A stretch of 64,000 bases of DNA, taken from NCBI RefSeq assembly GCF_014196845.1, contig NZ_JACIEM010000001.1, positions 744,001 through 808,000 of the forward strand. The letters run 5' to 3'. Shown one piece after another: positions 9,772 through 22,013 of the stretch. The translations under genes were made by a program, and so were the position numbers. Source of the DNA: Aurantimonas endophytica (lineage in GTDB: Bacteria; Pseudomonadota; Alphaproteobacteria; Rhizobiales; Rhizobiaceae). The notes under the pieces were generated by a model that saw only the letters and a program-made list of their open reading frames with translations, searched no databases and had not been told where the DNA came from. Position 1 is the first letter of the stretch; every line of letters begins with the position of its first letter.

Positions 9772-11756
9772 TTGGCTCCCCCGAGCATCGTCCAGGTGAC
9801 CAGCGCTGCAACGCCGATCAGCATCGCGAAGGCATAGTGGTAGAGGTAGCCGGTCTGCAGCCGCACCACGCGATTGGTGACGTCGAGCACCCGTGCCGAA
9901 ACGCCGTCCGGCCCGAGCCCGTCGATGATCCGCCCGTCACCGACCCGCCAGAGGATACGGCCGAACGCGATCGCCGGTCGGACGAACAGGAAGTTGTAGA
10001 GCTCGTCGAAATACCACTTGTTGAGCAGGAACCGGTAGAGGCCGTGATGGCGTTCAGCGAGCTGCCGCGGCCGCTCCGGCGAGCGGATGTAGAACAGCCA
10101 CGCGAGGACGAAGCCGAGAGCCATCATCACGGTCGGCAGGAAGACGATCGCGAACGGGATCTCGTGCATGTCGTGGAGAACGTGGTTCTCCGGCCCGGTG
10201 AACAGGGCACTGCGCCAGAAGGCGTCGTAGCCACCATCGATGAAGAAGTCGGCAAAGACGATGCCGGCCAGGAGCGCCCCGACGGCGAGCACGTAGAGCG
10301 GCACAAGCATGACCGGCGGAGATTCATGAATGTGGTGCATGACGTCGGCCGATGCCCGCGGCTTGCCGTGGAACGTCATGAAGATAAGCCGCCAGGAATA
10401 GAAGCTGGTCAGAAGCGCGGCGAGCACGGTCAGGCCCCAGCCATACATGGCCATGCTGTTATGCCCGACGAAGGCCGCCTCGATCACGGCGTCCTTGGAG
10501 AAATAGCCCGCAGTGTACGGAAAGCCCGTCAGCGCCAGCGTCCCGATCACCATCATCCAGTAGGTCTTCGGGATGTGCTTCCGCAGCCCGCCCATGCGGC
10601 GCATGTCCTGTTCGTCGGAAACGGCATGGATGACCGAGCCCGCGCCGAGGAACAGCAGCGCCTTGAAGAAAGCGTGGGTGAAGAGATGGAAGATCGCGAC
10701 GCTGTAGGCGCCGACACCGAGGGCGACGAACATGTAGCCGAGCTGCGAACAGGTCGAATACGCAATGACGCGCTTGATGTCGTTCTGCACGAGCCCGACG
10801 GTGGCGGCGAAGATCGCCGTGGTGGCCCCCACGAAGGTGACGACGGTCAGCGCCGTGTGGCTGAGCTCGAACAGCGGCGACATGCGCGCGACGAGGAAGA
10901 CGCCGGCGGTGACCATCGTCGCCGCATGGATGAGCGCCGAGACCGGGGTCGGGCCTTCCATCGCGTCGGGCAGCCAGGTGTGGAGGCCGAGCTGCGCCGA
11001 CTTGCCCATGGCGCCCATGAACAGCAGCAGGCAGACGGTCGTCAGCGCCGCGCCCATGCCGAGCGCGTAGCCGGCAAAGCTGAGCACCGGCTCGCCGACC
11101 GCCGTGGCGGCTTCCGCACCCTCCCCGCCCATCTGGGCCATCAGGTCGGCCGCGCCCGCGAAGATCGTGTCGAGATTGACCGAGCCGAACAGGACGTAGA
11201 CGCCGAAAATGCCGAGGATGAAGCCGAAGTCACCGACCCGGTTGACGATGAAGGCCTTCATCGCGGCGGCATTGGCCGAGGGCTTCTTGTACCAGAAGCC
11301 GATCAGCAGATAGGACGCGAGGCCCACGCCTTCCCAGCCGAAGAACATCTGCACGAGGTTGTTCGACGTCACCAGCATCAGCATGGCGAAGGTGAACAGC
11401 GACAGATAGGCGAAAAAACGCGGCCGATGCGGGTCGTGGTGCATGTAGCCGATCGAGTAGACGTGCACCAAGGCCGAGACGGTGTTCACGACCACCAGCA
11501 TGACGAGCGTCAGCCGGTCGATACGGAGCGACCAGGCGATATCGAGACCCCCGGATTGCATCCAGGTCAGCAACGTGACGCGAAGCGTCTCGCCCTCGCC
11601 GAAACCGAAGGTGATGAAGGCGAACCAGGACAGCGCCGCCGCGACGATCAGGAACGCCGAGGTGATGTATTCGGCGGCCTTGGCCCCGATGGCGTTGCCG
11701 AACAGCCCGGCGACCAGGAAGCCGGCGAGCGGCAGCAGGACGATGATCTGATACAC
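9768..11756 (-). CDS. nuoL: NADH-quinone oxidoreductase subunit L
   Basis: Distal proton-pumping subunit of complex I, 662 residues. It carries the antiporter-like core with [40 protein letters not shown] (catalytic glutamate), [22 protein letters not shown] and [16 protein letters not shown]. The C-terminal extension includes the lateral amphipathic helix and a last membrane anchor near residues 640-660. Length is normal. A six-base gap separates it from nuoK. Confidence 0.97.
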   Translation of the reverse strand: MYQIIVLLPLAGFLVAGLFGNAIGAKAAEYITSAFLIVAAALSWFAFITFGFGEGETLRVTLLTWMQSGGLDIAWSLRIDRLTLVMLVVVNTVSALVHVYSIGYMHHDPHRPRFFAYLSLFTFAMLMLVTSNNLVQMFFGWEGVGLASYLLIGFWYKKPSANAAAMKAFIVNRVGDFGFILGIFGVYVLFGSVNLDTIFAGAADLMAQMGGEGAEAATAVGEPVLSFAGYALGMGAALTTVCLLLFMGAMGKSAQLGLHTWLPDAMEGPTPVSALIHAATMVTAGVFLVARMSPLFELSHTALTVVTFVGATTAIFAATVGLVQNDIKRVIAYSTCSQLGYMFVALGVGAYSVAIFHLFTHAFFKALLFLGAGSVIHAVSDEQDMRRMGGLRKHIPKTYWMMVIGTLALTGFPYTAGYFSKDAVIEAAFVGHNSMAMYGWGLTVLAALLTSFYSWRLIFMTFHGKPRASADVMHHIHESPPVMLVPLYVLAVGALLAGIVFADFFIDGGYDAFWRSALFTGPENHVLHDMHEIPFAIVFLPTVMMALGFVLAWLFYIRSPERPRQLAERHHGLYRFLLNKWYFDELYNFLFVRPAIAFGRILWRVGDGRIIDGLGPDGVSARVLDVTNRVVRLQTGYLYHYAFAMLIGVAALVTWTMLGGAN

Positions 11757-11762
11757 GCTCGA

Positions 11763-12071
11763 TCAGCCTTTCATCGTGTTGACGTCGTCGACGGCGATCG
11801 AGCCGCGAATACGGAAGAAGACCACGAGGATGGCAAGCCCGATCGCCGCCTCAGCGGCTGCGACGGTCAGCACGAAGAGGGCGAAGACCTGTCCGACGAG
11901 ATCGTTGAGGAAGGCGGAGAACGCCACGAAATTGATGTTCACCGACAACAGGATCAGCTCGACCGACATCAGGATCGTGATGATGTTCTTGCGGTTCATG
12001 AAGATGCCGAAGACGCCCGTGACGAACAGGATCGCGCCGACTGTGAGATAGTGTCCGAGACCGACTTCCAT
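11763..12071 (-). CDS. nuoK: NADH-quinone oxidoreductase subunit K
   Basis: Small membrane subunit of complex I, 102 residues with three helices. It shows [28 protein letters not shown] with the following [15 protein letters not shown], which carries the conserved glutamate, then [21 protein letters not shown] with the second conserved glutamate. The length is that of the family. It is 19 bases downstream of nuoJ and six upstream of nuoL. Confidence 0.97.
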   Translation of the reverse strand: MEVGLGHYLTVGAILFVTGVFGIFMNRKNIITILMSVELILLSVNINFVAFSAFLNDLVGQVFALFVLTVAAAEAAIGLAILVVFFRIRGSIAVDDVNTMKG

Positions 12072-12090
12072 TGCCCTGATTCCTTCGCTC

Positions 12091-12708
12091 TCAGATACCC
12101 TCGCCGCTCTCGACCTTGCGGATCTCGATGGCGGTTGCCGGATTGCGCGCGACCTGCGTGGGGATCGACTGGCGCTTCAGCCCTTCCTTGTGGCGAAGCG
12201 TCAGGACGATAGCTCCGATCATCGCGACGAAGAGGATCAACCCGGCCAGCTGGAAAAACAGCACGTAGCGCGTGTAGAGCACGGTCCCGATCTGCTCGAT
12301 GTTCGACATCTCGGCCACCGGCAGCATCGGCATCGCCGTCGCCGCGGAGAGCGCGGGATCGTAGTAGCTGCCGGTTACCGCGATGATGAGCTGCGCCAGA
12401 AGCACCATGCCGATGATCGCCCCGATCGGCGCGTATTTCAGCGCACCCTGCTTCATCCGACCGAAATCGAGATCGAGCATCATCACCACGAACAGGAACA
12501 GGATCGCGACGGCGCCGACATAGACGACGATGAGGATCAGCGCCAGGAACTCCGCCCCGACGAGCAGGAACAGGCCGGCAGCTGCGACGAACGTGAGGAT
12601 CAGGAACAGCACCGAGTGCACCGGATTGCGCGCGAACACGACCATCAGCGCGGCACCGATCGCGATCAGCGCGAAGACGTAGAAGAACAGTGCCGGAAGG
12701 CCCAGCAT
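12091..12708 (-). CDS. nuoJ: NADH-quinone oxidoreductase subunit J
   Basis: Membrane subunit of complex I, 205 residues. Five helices can be read: [62 protein letters not shown] with the conserved [12 protein letters not shown] pi-bulge region, [17 protein letters not shown] and [16 protein letters not shown] hydrophilic tail follows. It lies 126 bases after nuoI, a small non-coding break inside the operon in which I see no gene or clear hairpin. Confidence 0.97.
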   Translation of the reverse strand: MLGLPALFFYVFALIAIGAALMVVFARNPVHSVLFLILTFVAAAGLFLLVGAEFLALILIVVYVGAVAILFLFVVMMLDLDFGRMKQGALKYAPIGAIIGMVLLAQLIIAVTGSYYDPALSAATAMPMLPVAEMSNIEQIGTVLYTRYVLFFQLAGLILFVAMIGAIVLTLRHKEGLKRQSIPTQVARNPATAIEIRKVESGEGI

Positions 12709-12834
12709 GATCGGGCTCCTTGTGGTGGTGCTGCCAGGCCGCCCTCGGGCCGCCTTCTCGGAAGTCGGTGCTAGCGGAAACGGGTTCCGCAGGCAGATTC
12801 GGGTGACCGGCCGGGGCGGAAACGCCCCCGCCGA

Positions 12835-13326
12835 TTAGCGGTAAGGCGCGTCGAGCGCAATGTTGCGGGCGAGTTCCCGCTCCCAGCGATCGCCGTTGGC
12901 GAGCAGCCGTTCCTTGTCGTAGTAGAGCTCCTCCCGGGTCTCGGTGGCGAACTCGAAATTCGGCCCCTCGACGATCGCGTCGACCGGGCACGCCTCCTGG
13001 CAGAAGCCGCAATAGATGCACTTCACCATGTCGATGTCGTAGCGCACCGTCCGGCGCGTTCCGTCGTTGCGGCGGGGCCCGGCCTCGATGGTGATCGCCT
13101 GGGCGGGGCATATCGCCTCGCAGAGCTTGCAGGCGATGCAGCGCTCCTGACCGTTCGGATAGCGCCGCAGCGCGTGCTCGCCGCGAAAGCGCGGGCTGAC
13201 CGGGTTCTTCTCGAACGGGTAGTTCACGGTCGCCTTGGGCGCGAAGAAATACCGCATCGACAGGCCGAAGGCCTTCACGAACTCGACGAGGAACAACGAC
13301 CGGACGGTCTGGGCGATGGCGTTCAT
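12835..13326 (-). CDS. nuoI: NADH-quinone oxidoreductase subunit I (two 4Fe-4S clusters)
   Basis: Peripheral-arm subunit carrying clusters N6a and N6b, 163 residues. Two ferredoxin motifs are present, [12 protein letters not shown] near residue 62 and [12 protein letters not shown] near residue 101, each CxxCxxCxxxCP. The start [20 protein letters not shown] is the family N-terminus. An upstream in-frame start would add nine residues running into the preceding gene. The gene follows a 73-residue membrane protein gene by four bases. Confidence 0.97.
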   Translation of the reverse strand: MNAIAQTVRSLFLVEFVKAFGLSMRYFFAPKATVNYPFEKNPVSPRFRGEHALRRYPNGQERCIACKLCEAICPAQAITIEAGPRRNDGTRRTVRYDIDMVKCIYCGFCQEACPVDAIVEGPNFEFATETREELYYDKERLLANGDRWERELARNIALDAPYR

Positions 13327-13330
13327 GAAC

Positions 13331-13552
13331 CTAGCCTCCCAAGCTCGAGGCAACGACCGGTCCGACGAACCAGCCGACGATGGGAAAAAGTAACAGCTGC
13401 GAATATCGCGCCACGTTCAGCGCCAGGCTGGGGCCGACCGGCTCCGACGAGCGCCGACGCGCCATCATGTCCCGCATGTAGCCGAGGACGAAGAAGTCCG
13501 CGACGCCGATCACAAGACCCACCAATGCGCCGATGACAGCCGGATCGCTCAT
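13331..13552 (-). CDS. Small two-helix membrane protein inside the nuo operon, function unknown
   Basis: I do not recognise a named family. The 73 residues carry a first hydrophobic segment ([21 protein letters not shown], residues 5-25), a basic loop ([13 protein letters not shown]) and a second segment ([20 protein letters not shown], near residues 52-71). Its ATG overlaps the nuoH stop as ATGA and nuoI begins four bases after its stop. It is therefore firmly embedded between two complex I genes and must be translated with them. Position and coupling suggest an accessory or assembly role in complex I, but that is inference only. Confidence 0.8.
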   Translation of the reverse strand: MSDPAVIGALVGLVIGVADFFVLGYMRDMMARRRSSEPVGPSLALNVARYSQLLLFPIVGWFVGPVVASSLGG

Positions 13553-14604
13553 GCGCCCACCGGGCCCCAGCCCATGAACTGCAGCACGAAGGCGACGATC
13601 ACCACCATCGCCAGCGAGATGGGCAGGAACACCTTCCAGCCGAGCCGCATCAGCTGGTCATAGCGGTAGCGCGGCACGAAGGCCTTCACCATCGCGAACA
13701 TGAAGAAGCACAGCGCGACCTTGGCGAGGAACCAGATGACGCCCGGCACCCAGGTGAACGGTGCGAAGTTGAAGGGTGGAAGCCAGCCGCCCATGAACAG
13801 GATGGTCATCAGGCAGCACATCAGGGTGATGGCCGCGTACTCGCCGAGCATGAACATCATGTACGGGGTCGAGCCATACTCGACCATGAAGCCGGCAACG
13901 AGCTCGGATTCGGCCTCCGGCAGGTCGAAGGGCGGCCGGTTCGTCTCGGCCAGCGCCGAGATGAAGAACACGATGAACATCGGGAACAGGCCGAGCCAGT
14001 GCCAGTCGAGGAACGTGCCCGGCAGGCCGACCATGGTGCCGATGCCGGTCTGCTGCGCCAGCACGATGTCGGTCAGGTTGAGCGACCCGACGCAGAGCAG
14101 CACGGTGACGATGACGAAGCCGATCGAGACCTCGTAGGACACCATCTGCGCCGCCGAGCGCAGCGCGCCGAGAAAGGCGTATTTCGAGTTCGACGCCCAG
14201 CCGCCCATGATCACGCCATAGACCTCGAGCGAGGAGATGGCGAAGACGTAAAGGATGCCGAGATTGATGTCGGCGATCACCCAGCCGTCGGCGACCGGCA
14301 CCACCGCGAAGGTCGCCAGCGCCAGCGTCACCGCCACCAGCGGGGCCAGCAGGAAGACGATCTTGTCGGCGCTCGCCGGGATCACCGGCTCCTTCAGCAC
14401 GAACTTCAGAAGGTCGGCGAAGGACTGGAAGAGGCCCCAGGGCCCGACGACATTGGGACCCCGGCGTAGCTGAACCGCCGCCCAGATCTTGCGATCGGCG
14501 AGCAGGATATAGGCGATCAGGACGAGGAGGACGACCAGGAACAGGACGCTCTGCGCCAGGATGATCAGGCCCGGGATGACGTAGAGGGAAAACATGTCTG
14601 CCAC
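13549..14604 (-). CDS. nuoH: NADH-quinone oxidoreductase subunit H
   Basis: Membrane subunit at the junction with the peripheral arm; it forms the quinone tunnel with NuoB and NuoD. It has 351 residues and about eight helices. Conserved regions are [75 protein letters not shown] and [18 protein letters not shown]. Length is typical. Twelve bases separate it from nuoG. Confidence 0.97.
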   Translation of the reverse strand: MADMFSLYVIPGLIILAQSVLFLVVLLVLIAYILLADRKIWAAVQLRRGPNVVGPWGLFQSFADLLKFVLKEPVIPASADKIVFLLAPLVAVTLALATFAVVPVADGWVIADINLGILYVFAISSLEVYGVIMGGWASNSKYAFLGALRSAAQMVSYEVSIGFVIVTVLLCVGSLNLTDIVLAQQTGIGTMVGLPGTFLDWHWLGLFPMFIVFFISALAETNRPPFDLPEAESELVAGFMVEYGSTPYMMFMLGEYAAITLMCCLMTILFMGGWLPPFNFAPFTWVPGVIWFLAKVALCFFMFAMVKAFVPRYRYDQLMRLGWKVFLPISLAMVVIVAFVLQFMGWGPVGA

Positions 14605-14616
14605 GGTCGCCGTCCC

Positions 14617-16692
14617 TTACTCTGCGGCTTCGAGCTGCGCGTCATGCGCGAGCTGCGAACATTCGGCCATCACCTTCGAGGCGCGAGCGATCGGATTGGT
14701 CAGGTAGAAATCGCCGATGGGCGAGGAGAAGGAGAGACCCGAGAGCGTGGTTGCCCGATCGGCGAGCGCCAGGATGCCCGAAGGGTCCGACGGCTCGATG
14801 AAATCGGACTGCATCCACGGGTGCGACTGATACAAGTCCCGCCGCAGCGCCGCAAGGGAATCGAAGGGCAGCGTGCGTCCCAGCACCGCCGACAGGGCCC
14901 GCAGGATCGCCCAGTCCTCCCGCGCATCTCCCGGGGGGAAGGACGCCCGGCTGCCGATCTGCGCCCTGCCCTCGACGTTGATCCAGGTACCGGATTTCTC
15001 CGTGTAGGCCGCGCCCGGCAGGATTACGTCGGCGCGGTGTGCGCCGCGGTCGCCATGTGTGCCGATATAGACGACGAACGGTCCCGCCGAGACGTCGACC
15101 TCGTCGGCGCCCAGATTGAACAGCACATCGACGCCACCGGACGCCATGGCGGCGAAATCCTGCCCGGCCCCGCCCGGCACGAAGCCGATATCGAGCCCGC
15201 CGACGCGCGAAGCCGCAGTGTGCAGGACGTTGAAGCCGTTCCAGCCCTCACTGACCGCGCCGACCTGGCGGGCGAGCGCAGCGACCGCGGCGAGGACGCC
15301 GGCACCGTCACGCCCGGCGAGCGGGCCCTGGCCGAGGATGATCATCGGCCGTTCGGCGGCCATCAGCGCGTCGAAGAAGCCCTTGCTGGCTCCTTCGATG
15401 TCTAAGAGCGTGTCACTGCCAGCGCCGAGATAGGTGGTGTCGTAGCGAAGGTCGATCGCCTCGCCGATCACCCCGATCGGGAAGCCGCCCAGCCGCCAGC
15501 GCTTGCGGATCCGGGCGTTGAGCACCGAGGCTTCGAAGCGTGGATTCGCGCCGATGATCAGCAGCGCATCGGCATCCTCGATGCCGGCGATGGTGGTGTT
15601 GAAGAGATACGAAGCGCGGCCGTTGGCGGGATCGAGCTGCGCGCCGTCCTGCCGGCAGTCGAGGCTGGTCGAGCCGAGTTCGGCCATCAGCCGCTTCAGC
15701 GCCCACATTTCCTCGACGGCGGCGAGGTCGCCGGCGATGGCACCGATCCGGCTGCCGTCGACACCCTCGACCCGCGCCTTGATGGCGGCAAACGCTTCCG
15801 CCCAGCTGGCCGGACGCAGCCGCCCGTCCTGGCGGACGTAGGGCTGGTCGAGGCGCTGGGTGCGCAGGCCGTCCCAAACGAAGCGTGTCTTGTCGGAGAT
15901 CCACTCCTCGTTGATCTCGTCATTGGTCCGCGGCAGGATCCGCATCACCTCGCGGCCGCGCGTGTCCACCCGAATCGCCGAGCCGACCGCATCCATCACG
16001 TCGACGGTCTCGGTCTTCGACAGCTCCCACGGCCGCGCCTGGAAGGCGTAGGGCCGCGAGGTCAGCGCGCCGACCGGGCAGAGGTCGATGACGTTGCCCT
16101 GCAGCTCGGAGGTCATCGCCTGCTCGAGGAAGGTGGTGATCTCCGCGTCCTCGCCGCGGCCGACGAGGCCGAGCTCGGAAATGCCGGCGACTTCGGTAGT
16201 GAAGCGCACGCAGCGGGTGCAGTGGATGCACCGGGTCATGATCGTCTTGACCAGCGGACCGATGTATTTGTCCTCGACCGCGCGCTTGTTCTCCTGGTAG
16301 CGCGAGCGATCGACGCCGAACGCCATCGCCTGGTCCTGCAGGTCGCACTCGCCGCCCTGGTCGCAGATCGGACAATCCAGCGGATGGTTGATCAGCAGGA
16401 ACTCGAGCACGCCCTCGCGGGCCTTCTTGACCATCGGCGTGGTGGTGAAGACTTCCGGCAGCTCGCCGTTCGGCCCCGGCCGCAGGTCGCGCACACCCAT
16501 GGCGCAGGACGCCGCCGGCTTCGGCGGTCCACCCTTCACCTCGACGAGGCACATCCGGCAATTGCCGGCGATCGACAGCCGCTCGTGGAAGCAGAAGCGC
16601 GGGATCTCGGCGCCGGCAGCCTCGCAAGCCTGCAGCAGCGTGAAATGATCGGGTACCTCGACCTCGATATTGTCGACTCTCAGCTTCGTCAT
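14617..16692 (-). CDS. nuoG: NADH-quinone oxidoreductase subunit G
   Basis: Large iron-sulfur subunit of the NADH module, 691 residues. The N-terminal 2Fe-2S domain has [15 protein letters not shown] followed by a fourth cysteine at PAASC (cluster N1b). The HxxxCxxC 4Fe-4S site is [18 protein letters not shown] near residue 100 (N5). The second 4Fe-4S domain is [12 protein letters not shown] with DLCPVGAL (N4). The remaining two thirds is the degenerate molybdopterin-type domain. The start is the ATG of [14 protein letters not shown]. The frame extends upstream into nuoF without meaning. Confidence 0.97.
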   Translation of the reverse strand: MTKLRVDNIEVEVPDHFTLLQACEAAGAEIPRFCFHERLSIAGNCRMCLVEVKGGPPKPAASCAMGVRDLRPGPNGELPEVFTTTPMVKKAREGVLEFLLINHPLDCPICDQGGECDLQDQAMAFGVDRSRYQENKRAVEDKYIGPLVKTIMTRCIHCTRCVRFTTEVAGISELGLVGRGEDAEITTFLEQAMTSELQGNVIDLCPVGALTSRPYAFQARPWELSKTETVDVMDAVGSAIRVDTRGREVMRILPRTNDEINEEWISDKTRFVWDGLRTQRLDQPYVRQDGRLRPASWAEAFAAIKARVEGVDGSRIGAIAGDLAAVEEMWALKRLMAELGSTSLDCRQDGAQLDPANGRASYLFNTTIAGIEDADALLIIGANPRFEASVLNARIRKRWRLGGFPIGVIGEAIDLRYDTTYLGAGSDTLLDIEGASKGFFDALMAAERPMIILGQGPLAGRDGAGVLAAVAALARQVGAVSEGWNGFNVLHTAASRVGGLDIGFVPGGAGQDFAAMASGGVDVLFNLGADEVDVSAGPFVVYIGTHGDRGAHRADVILPGAAYTEKSGTWINVEGRAQIGSRASFPPGDAREDWAILRALSAVLGRTLPFDSLAALRRDLYQSHPWMQSDFIEPSDPSGILALADRATTLSGLSFSSPIGDFYLTNPIARASKVMAECSQLAHDAQLEAAE

Positions 16693-16706
16693 CTGCCAGA
16701 TCCTGC

Positions 16707-18017
<1,311 letters not shown>

Positions 18018-18037
18018 CTATCGTCTCCTCGCCCGCG

Positions 18038-19528
18038 TCATGCGCGGCCCGCGACGTCGCCCTGCAGCGCGCGCGCCTGGTCGATCCAGCGGTCGCGCAG
18101 GACGCGGCCCCGGAAGTTCAGGTAGTTGTCGACCCATACCAGCTCGGCCTCGCGCCACTCGGCGATCTGCCAGTAGTGGAACACGCCGAGCGCGTTGAGC
18201 TTGTTCTCGATCACCGGGCCGATGCCCTTGATCCGCTTCAGATCGTCTTTGTCGCCGCGCGGTTCGGGCAGGAGGTCGGCGGGCCGTTCCCCGGCCTCCT
18301 TCGCCGCGTCACCGCCCTCGCCCCGGCTGGCGAAGTGATCCTTCGCGACAGGTCCCGGCGAGGTGTCGGACGTATCCGTGCGGTCGCCCTCGATCTCGGA
18401 AGGATCGAGCGACACGCCGTCGACCATCCCCGGCTCGCCGCGGCCACGATCGCGCGACGGGCTTGCCTTCTCGGGCCGATACTTGCCGGCGATCGTCGCG
18501 TCCTCGGCATCCGCTTCCTGGGCACGCAGATTGCCACCCTTTGGGGCATCGGCCGCCGGCGTGTCGCCTGAAACCTGGTCCGCCTCGGCGGCGTCGCGAC
18601 CCGCCTGGTCGCTGGGGCGCGCATCGACCGTGCCGCCCTCCTGGCCGGAACCCGGTCGCCCGGCCTCGTCCACCAGTTCGTCCGTCACGTCCTGCTCGAC
18701 AGCCTGCGAGTCGTTCGCTGCATCGGCCTTGCCAGGTGCGGATATGCTCGGATCGGTCTCTTCGGCATAGCTGTCGGGACGGCCCGCCTTGGAGTCGTCC
18801 TCCGTCACAGCCGAACCGGCACCGCTCCCCTGCGGCGCGGCGCCCGAGGCCGGTCCGCGCGTGATGGCTTCCGAACCGCCCGCACCCGCCGTCGCCCCAT
18901 CGGCGATGAGGTCGTCATAGTCGCCGGTGAGGCTGGTCAGGCCGCCGAGCGGTGCCGAAAGATGGCGGCCGTTCTGCGGGCCGGGCGCAACCTCTGCACC
19001 GCGCCCCGCCTCGAACAGATCGATGATCTCCTCGAGCCGCTCGGGTGTCAGGTCTTCGTAGGTGTCATGGAAGACCATGACCATCGGCGCGTTGACGCAG
19101 GCGCCGAGGCACTCGACCTCTTCCCAGGAAAGCGTCCCGTCGGCGTTGGTGTGGAACGGCTCGGGATGGATCTTGCTGCGGCAGACATCCTTCAGGTCGT
19201 TGGCGCCGCGCAGCATGCACGGCGTGGTGCCACAAACCTGGATGTGCGCCCGCCTCCCGACCGGCTTGAGCTGGAACTGCGTGTAGAAGGTCGCGACCTC
19301 GAGAACGCGGATCAGCGGCATCCCCAGCATGTCGGCGACGTACTCGATCGCTGCCTTGGTGACCCAGCCATCCTGATCCTGCGCGCGCATCAGGAGCGGG
19401 ATCACTGCCGACTGCTGACGACCCTCGGGATATTTACGGAGCGTCGCCTCGGCCCAGCGCGCGTTCGCTTCGGAGAAGGCGAACCCGGCCGGCTGGACGG
19501 TATCTTCCGCGAGACGTCTGACAGACAT
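18038..19528 (-). CDS. nuoE: NADH-quinone oxidoreductase subunit E with long acidic tail and C-terminal HhH-like domain
   Basis: The first 175 residues are a normal NuoE thioredoxin-like domain. The four cluster N1a cysteines are in [11 protein letters not shown] and [12 protein letters not shown]. At 496 residues the protein is more than twice the length of E. coli NuoE. Residues of about 190-415 form a low-complexity, Asp/Glu/Gly/Ala-rich, probably disordered linker. The last 70 residues hold a compact module, [20 protein letters not shown] then [11 protein letters not shown]. It resembles helix-hairpin-helix domains found at the ends of some alphaproteobacterial proteins. Long NuoE tails are known in rhizobia and their role is unknown. 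It lies 232 bases after nuoD. Confidence 0.95.
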   Translation of the reverse strand: MSVRRLAEDTVQPAGFAFSEANARWAEATLRKYPEGRQQSAVIPLLMRAQDQDGWVTKAAIEYVADMLGMPLIRVLEVATFYTQFQLKPVGRRAHIQVCGTTPCMLRGANDLKDVCRSKIHPEPFHTNADGTLSWEEVECLGACVNAPMVMVFHDTYEDLTPERLEEIIDLFEAGRGAEVAPGPQNGRHLSAPLGGLTSLTGDYDDLIADGATAGAGGSEAITRGPASGAAPQGSGAGSAVTEDDSKAGRPDSYAEETDPSISAPGKADAANDSQAVEQDVTDELVDEAGRPGSGQEGGTVDARPSDQAGRDAAEADQVSGDTPAADAPKGGNLRAQEADAEDATIAGKYRPEKASPSRDRGRGEPGMVDGVSLDPSEIEGDRTDTSDTSPGPVAKDHFASRGEGGDAAKEAGERPADLLPEPRGDKDDLKRIKGIGPVIENKLNALGVFHYWQIAEWREAELVWVDNYLNFRGRVLRDRWIDQARALQGDVAGRA

Positions 19529-19760
19529 CGGACCTCGACTTTAGAACCGGTTCAACATTGCGATGTTGCGGCGCGTTCTATCACATGAATGACAAAAGGC
19601 CAGTGGCCGAAAGCCGCGCGAACAGGCCTCATGGCCTGCCGCCTCGGCGTTCGGATGATGGCAGCAGGTTGCAGTCCGATCTCCCCCCGAAACGCAGGGA
19701 AAGACCTTCAAACGGCGCCGGCTTCAGCGCCGCAAAAGCTCGAGTTGGTCTCCCGGTCTC

Positions 19761-20951
19761 CTAGCGGTCGACCTCGCCGAAGACGATGTCGAGCGTGCCG
19801 AGAATCGCCGACACGTCCGCCAGCATGTGCCCCTTGCAGAGGAAGTCCATGGCCTGGAGATGGGCGAAACCCGGCGCCTTGATCTTGCAGCGATGCGGCT
19901 TGTTGGTACCGTCGGCGACGAGATAGACGCCGAATTCACCTTTCGGCGCCTCGACGGCCGCATAGACCTCGCCCGCCGGCACGTGGAAGCCTTCGGTATA
20001 GAGCTTGAAGTGGTGGATCAGCGCTTCCATCGAGCGCTTCATGTGGGCGCGGCTCGGCGGCACGACCTTGCCCTCGGAAGCCGAGACCGGCCCGACGCGG
20101 TGCGCCCCCTGAAGCTGCTCGACGCACTGCTTCATGATCTTCACCGACTCGCGCATCTCGACCATGCGGATGAGGTAGCGATCGTAGCAGTCGCCGTTCT
20201 TGCCGATCGGGATGTCGAAATCCATCTCGTCGTAGCACTCGTAGGGCTGCGACTTGCGCAAGTCCCAGGCTGCGCCCGAGCCGCGCACCATGACGCCGGA
20301 GAATCCCATCGCCCAGGCGTCCTCCAGCGTAACGACGCCGATGTCGACATTGCGCTGCTTGAAGATGCGGTTCTCGGTCAGCAGCCCCTCAATGTCGTCG
20401 CAGGTCTTGAGGAACGGGTCGCACCAGGCGCCGATGTCGTCGACCAGCTGCGGCGGCAGGTCGAGATGGACGCCGCCCGGACGGAAATAGGCGGCGTGGA
20501 GCCGCGAACCCGAGGCCCGCTCGTAAAAGCCCATCAGCTTCTCGCGCTCCTCGAAGCCCCAGAGCGGCGGCGTCAGGGCGCCGACGTCCATGGCCTGGGT
20601 CGTCACGTTCAGCAGATGCGACAGGATCCGCCCGATCTCGCTGTAGAGGACACGGATCAGCTGGCCGCGCTTCGGCACGTCGACCCCGACCAGCCGCTCG
20701 ATGGCGAGGCAGAAGGCGTGCTCCTGGTTCATCGGCGCGACATAGTCGAGCCGGTCGAAATACGGCAGCGCCTGCAGATAGGTCTTGTGCTCGATCAGCT
20801 TCTCGGTGCCGCGATGCAGGAGGCCGATATGCGGGTCCACCCGCTCCACCACTTCGCCATCGAGTTCCAGCACAAGGCGCAGCACGCCGTGCGCGGCCGG
20901 ATGCTGCGGGCCGAAATTGATGTTGAAGTTGCGGACGTCGATCTCAGCCAT
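19761..20951 (-). CDS. nuoD: NADH-quinone oxidoreductase subunit D
   Basis: Quinone-site subunit of the peripheral arm, related to the large subunit of [NiFe] hydrogenases; 396 residues. [20 protein letters not shown] near residue 13 contains the quinone-binding histidine loop. [27 protein letters not shown] and the C-terminus [16 protein letters not shown] are family hallmarks. Its ATG lies inside the end of the GFA-family gene (eight-base overlap), so it is translated together with that non-nuo gene. Downstream, a 232-base gap precedes nuoE. Confidence 0.97.
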   Translation of the reverse strand: MAEIDVRNFNINFGPQHPAAHGVLRLVLELDGEVVERVDPHIGLLHRGTEKLIEHKTYLQALPYFDRLDYVAPMNQEHAFCLAIERLVGVDVPKRGQLIRVLYSEIGRILSHLLNVTTQAMDVGALTPPLWGFEEREKLMGFYERASGSRLHAAYFRPGGVHLDLPPQLVDDIGAWCDPFLKTCDDIEGLLTENRIFKQRNVDIGVVTLEDAWAMGFSGVMVRGSGAAWDLRKSQPYECYDEMDFDIPIGKNGDCYDRYLIRMVEMRESVKIMKQCVEQLQGAHRVGPVSASEGKVVPPSRAHMKRSMEALIHHFKLYTEGFHVPAGEVYAAVEAPKGEFGVYLVADGTNKPHRCKIKAPGFAHLQAMDFLCKGHMLADVSAILGTLDIVFGEVDR

Positions 20952-21381
20952 GCGGCTCTTCCTGCGTGGGCGCCACCTTTGCGAAGAATTCGGCGCCGGT
21001 CATCATCTCGGTCTGGTTGGCGAAGGCGTACCAGTGCGGCTTGGAGTCGACGAAGATCTGGCGGACGAAAGGCGGCTCGCCGAGGTTATCGATGGCAGTC
21101 GCCGACAGCGCGTAATGCTCGCCGTCAACGCTCCGCCAGAACAGCGGCGTGCCGCAATTGCGGCAGAAGCCGCGCTCGCCCCAATCCGACGATCGATAGA
21201 TGCCGAGCGCGTCGACGCCTGCCGGGACCACGTTCTTGGCTCCGTCGACGGTCAGGAACGGCCCTGCCGTCCACCGCCGGCATGAGTCGCAATGGCATGC
21301 TCCGATCTCGACCTCGTCGAAATCCGCATCGATCCTGACGCCGCCGCAGAGGCATCTGGCCTGCAAGCGCTTCCGGGTCAT
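20944..21381 (-). CDS. GFA/CENP-V family zinc protein inserted between nuoC and nuoD
   Basis: The 145 residues match the glutathione-dependent formaldehyde-activating (GFA) fold. They show [28 protein letters not shown], with the Cys-x-Cys and Cys-His-Cys-xx-Cys pattern, and later [11 protein letters not shown] with CxxC. Both zinc sites appear intact. Members of this family are often annotated as formaldehyde-related, but few have proven activity. I would not assign one here. The gene starts 17 bases after nuoC and its end overlaps nuoD by eight bases, so it is a true member of the operon. It is not a standard complex I gene. Confidence 0.9.
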   Translation of the reverse strand: MTRKRLQARCLCGGVRIDADFDEVEIGACHCDSCRRWTAGPFLTVDGAKNVVPAGVDALGIYRSSDWGERGFCRNCGTPLFWRSVDGEHYALSATAIDNLGEPPFVRQIFVDSKPHWYAFANQTEMMTGAEFFAKVAPTQEEPHG

Positions 21382-21398
21382 CTCGCCCACCTCCGGTC

Positions 21399-22004
21399 CT
21401 ACTGCTTGGCCTTCTCGTCGCCCGGAAGGACGTATTCCGTCCCCTCCCAGGGTGAAAGGAAGTCGAAGCTGCGGAATTCCTGCCGCAGATCGACCGGTTC
21501 GTAGACCACCTGCTTCTTCTCGTCGTCGTAATGAACCTCGACGAAGCCGGTCAGCGGGAAGTCCTTGCGCAGCGGATAGCCCTCGAATCCGTAGTCGGTC
21601 AGGATCCGCCGCAGGTCCGGATGGCCGGTGAAGAGGATGCCGTAGAAATCGTAGGCCTCGCGCTCGTACCAGTCGGCGGCGGGATAGACGTCGCAGATCG
21701 ACGGCACCGGCTCGTCCTCGCCGGCGGAGATCTTGACGCGGACCCGCTGGTTCTGGCGCGGCGACAGGAGATGGTAGACCACCTCGAACCGCTTCTCCCG
21801 CGCCGGATAGTCGACGCCGCACAGATCGACGAGGTTGACGAACTGCGTCTGCGGATCGTCGCGCAGGAAGCTCAGCACCCGCACGATGGCCTCCGGCGCG
21901 ACCGTCAGCGTCAGTTCGCCGAAGGCGAAGCGGCGGTCGATCAGGTGCTCGCCGAGCGTTTCGGCCACGTAGTCGGCCAGATCGGTGGTCGCAAATTCAC
22001 GCAT
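21399..22004 (-). CDS. nuoC: NADH-quinone oxidoreductase subunit C
   Basis: Peripheral-arm subunit of complex I, 201 residues and separate from NuoD. The signature is [20 protein letters not shown] near residue 117, followed by [20 protein letters not shown]. An unconserved C-terminal tail ends in GDEKAKQ. Nine bases separate it from nuoB. Confidence 0.97.
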   Translation of the reverse strand: MREFATTDLADYVAETLGEHLIDRRFAFGELTLTVAPEAIVRVLSFLRDDPQTQFVNLVDLCGVDYPAREKRFEVVYHLLSPRQNQRVRVKISAGEDEPVPSICDVYPAADWYEREAYDFYGILFTGHPDLRRILTDYGFEGYPLRKDFPLTGFVEVHYDDEKKQVVYEPVDLRQEFRSFDFLSPWEGTEYVLPGDEKAKQ

Positions 22005-22013
22005 GGGTCCCGC

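Noticed and set aside
9837-12212. 791-codon open frame on the plus strand
   Set aside because: Antisense to nuoL and nuoK, with low-complexity charged composition and no ribosome binding site; a codon-bias artefact.
20944-21822. Longer 292-codon form of the GFA-family protein
   Set aside because: The added N-terminal part is nuoC read in another frame; the ATG at 21381 gives the complete family domain.
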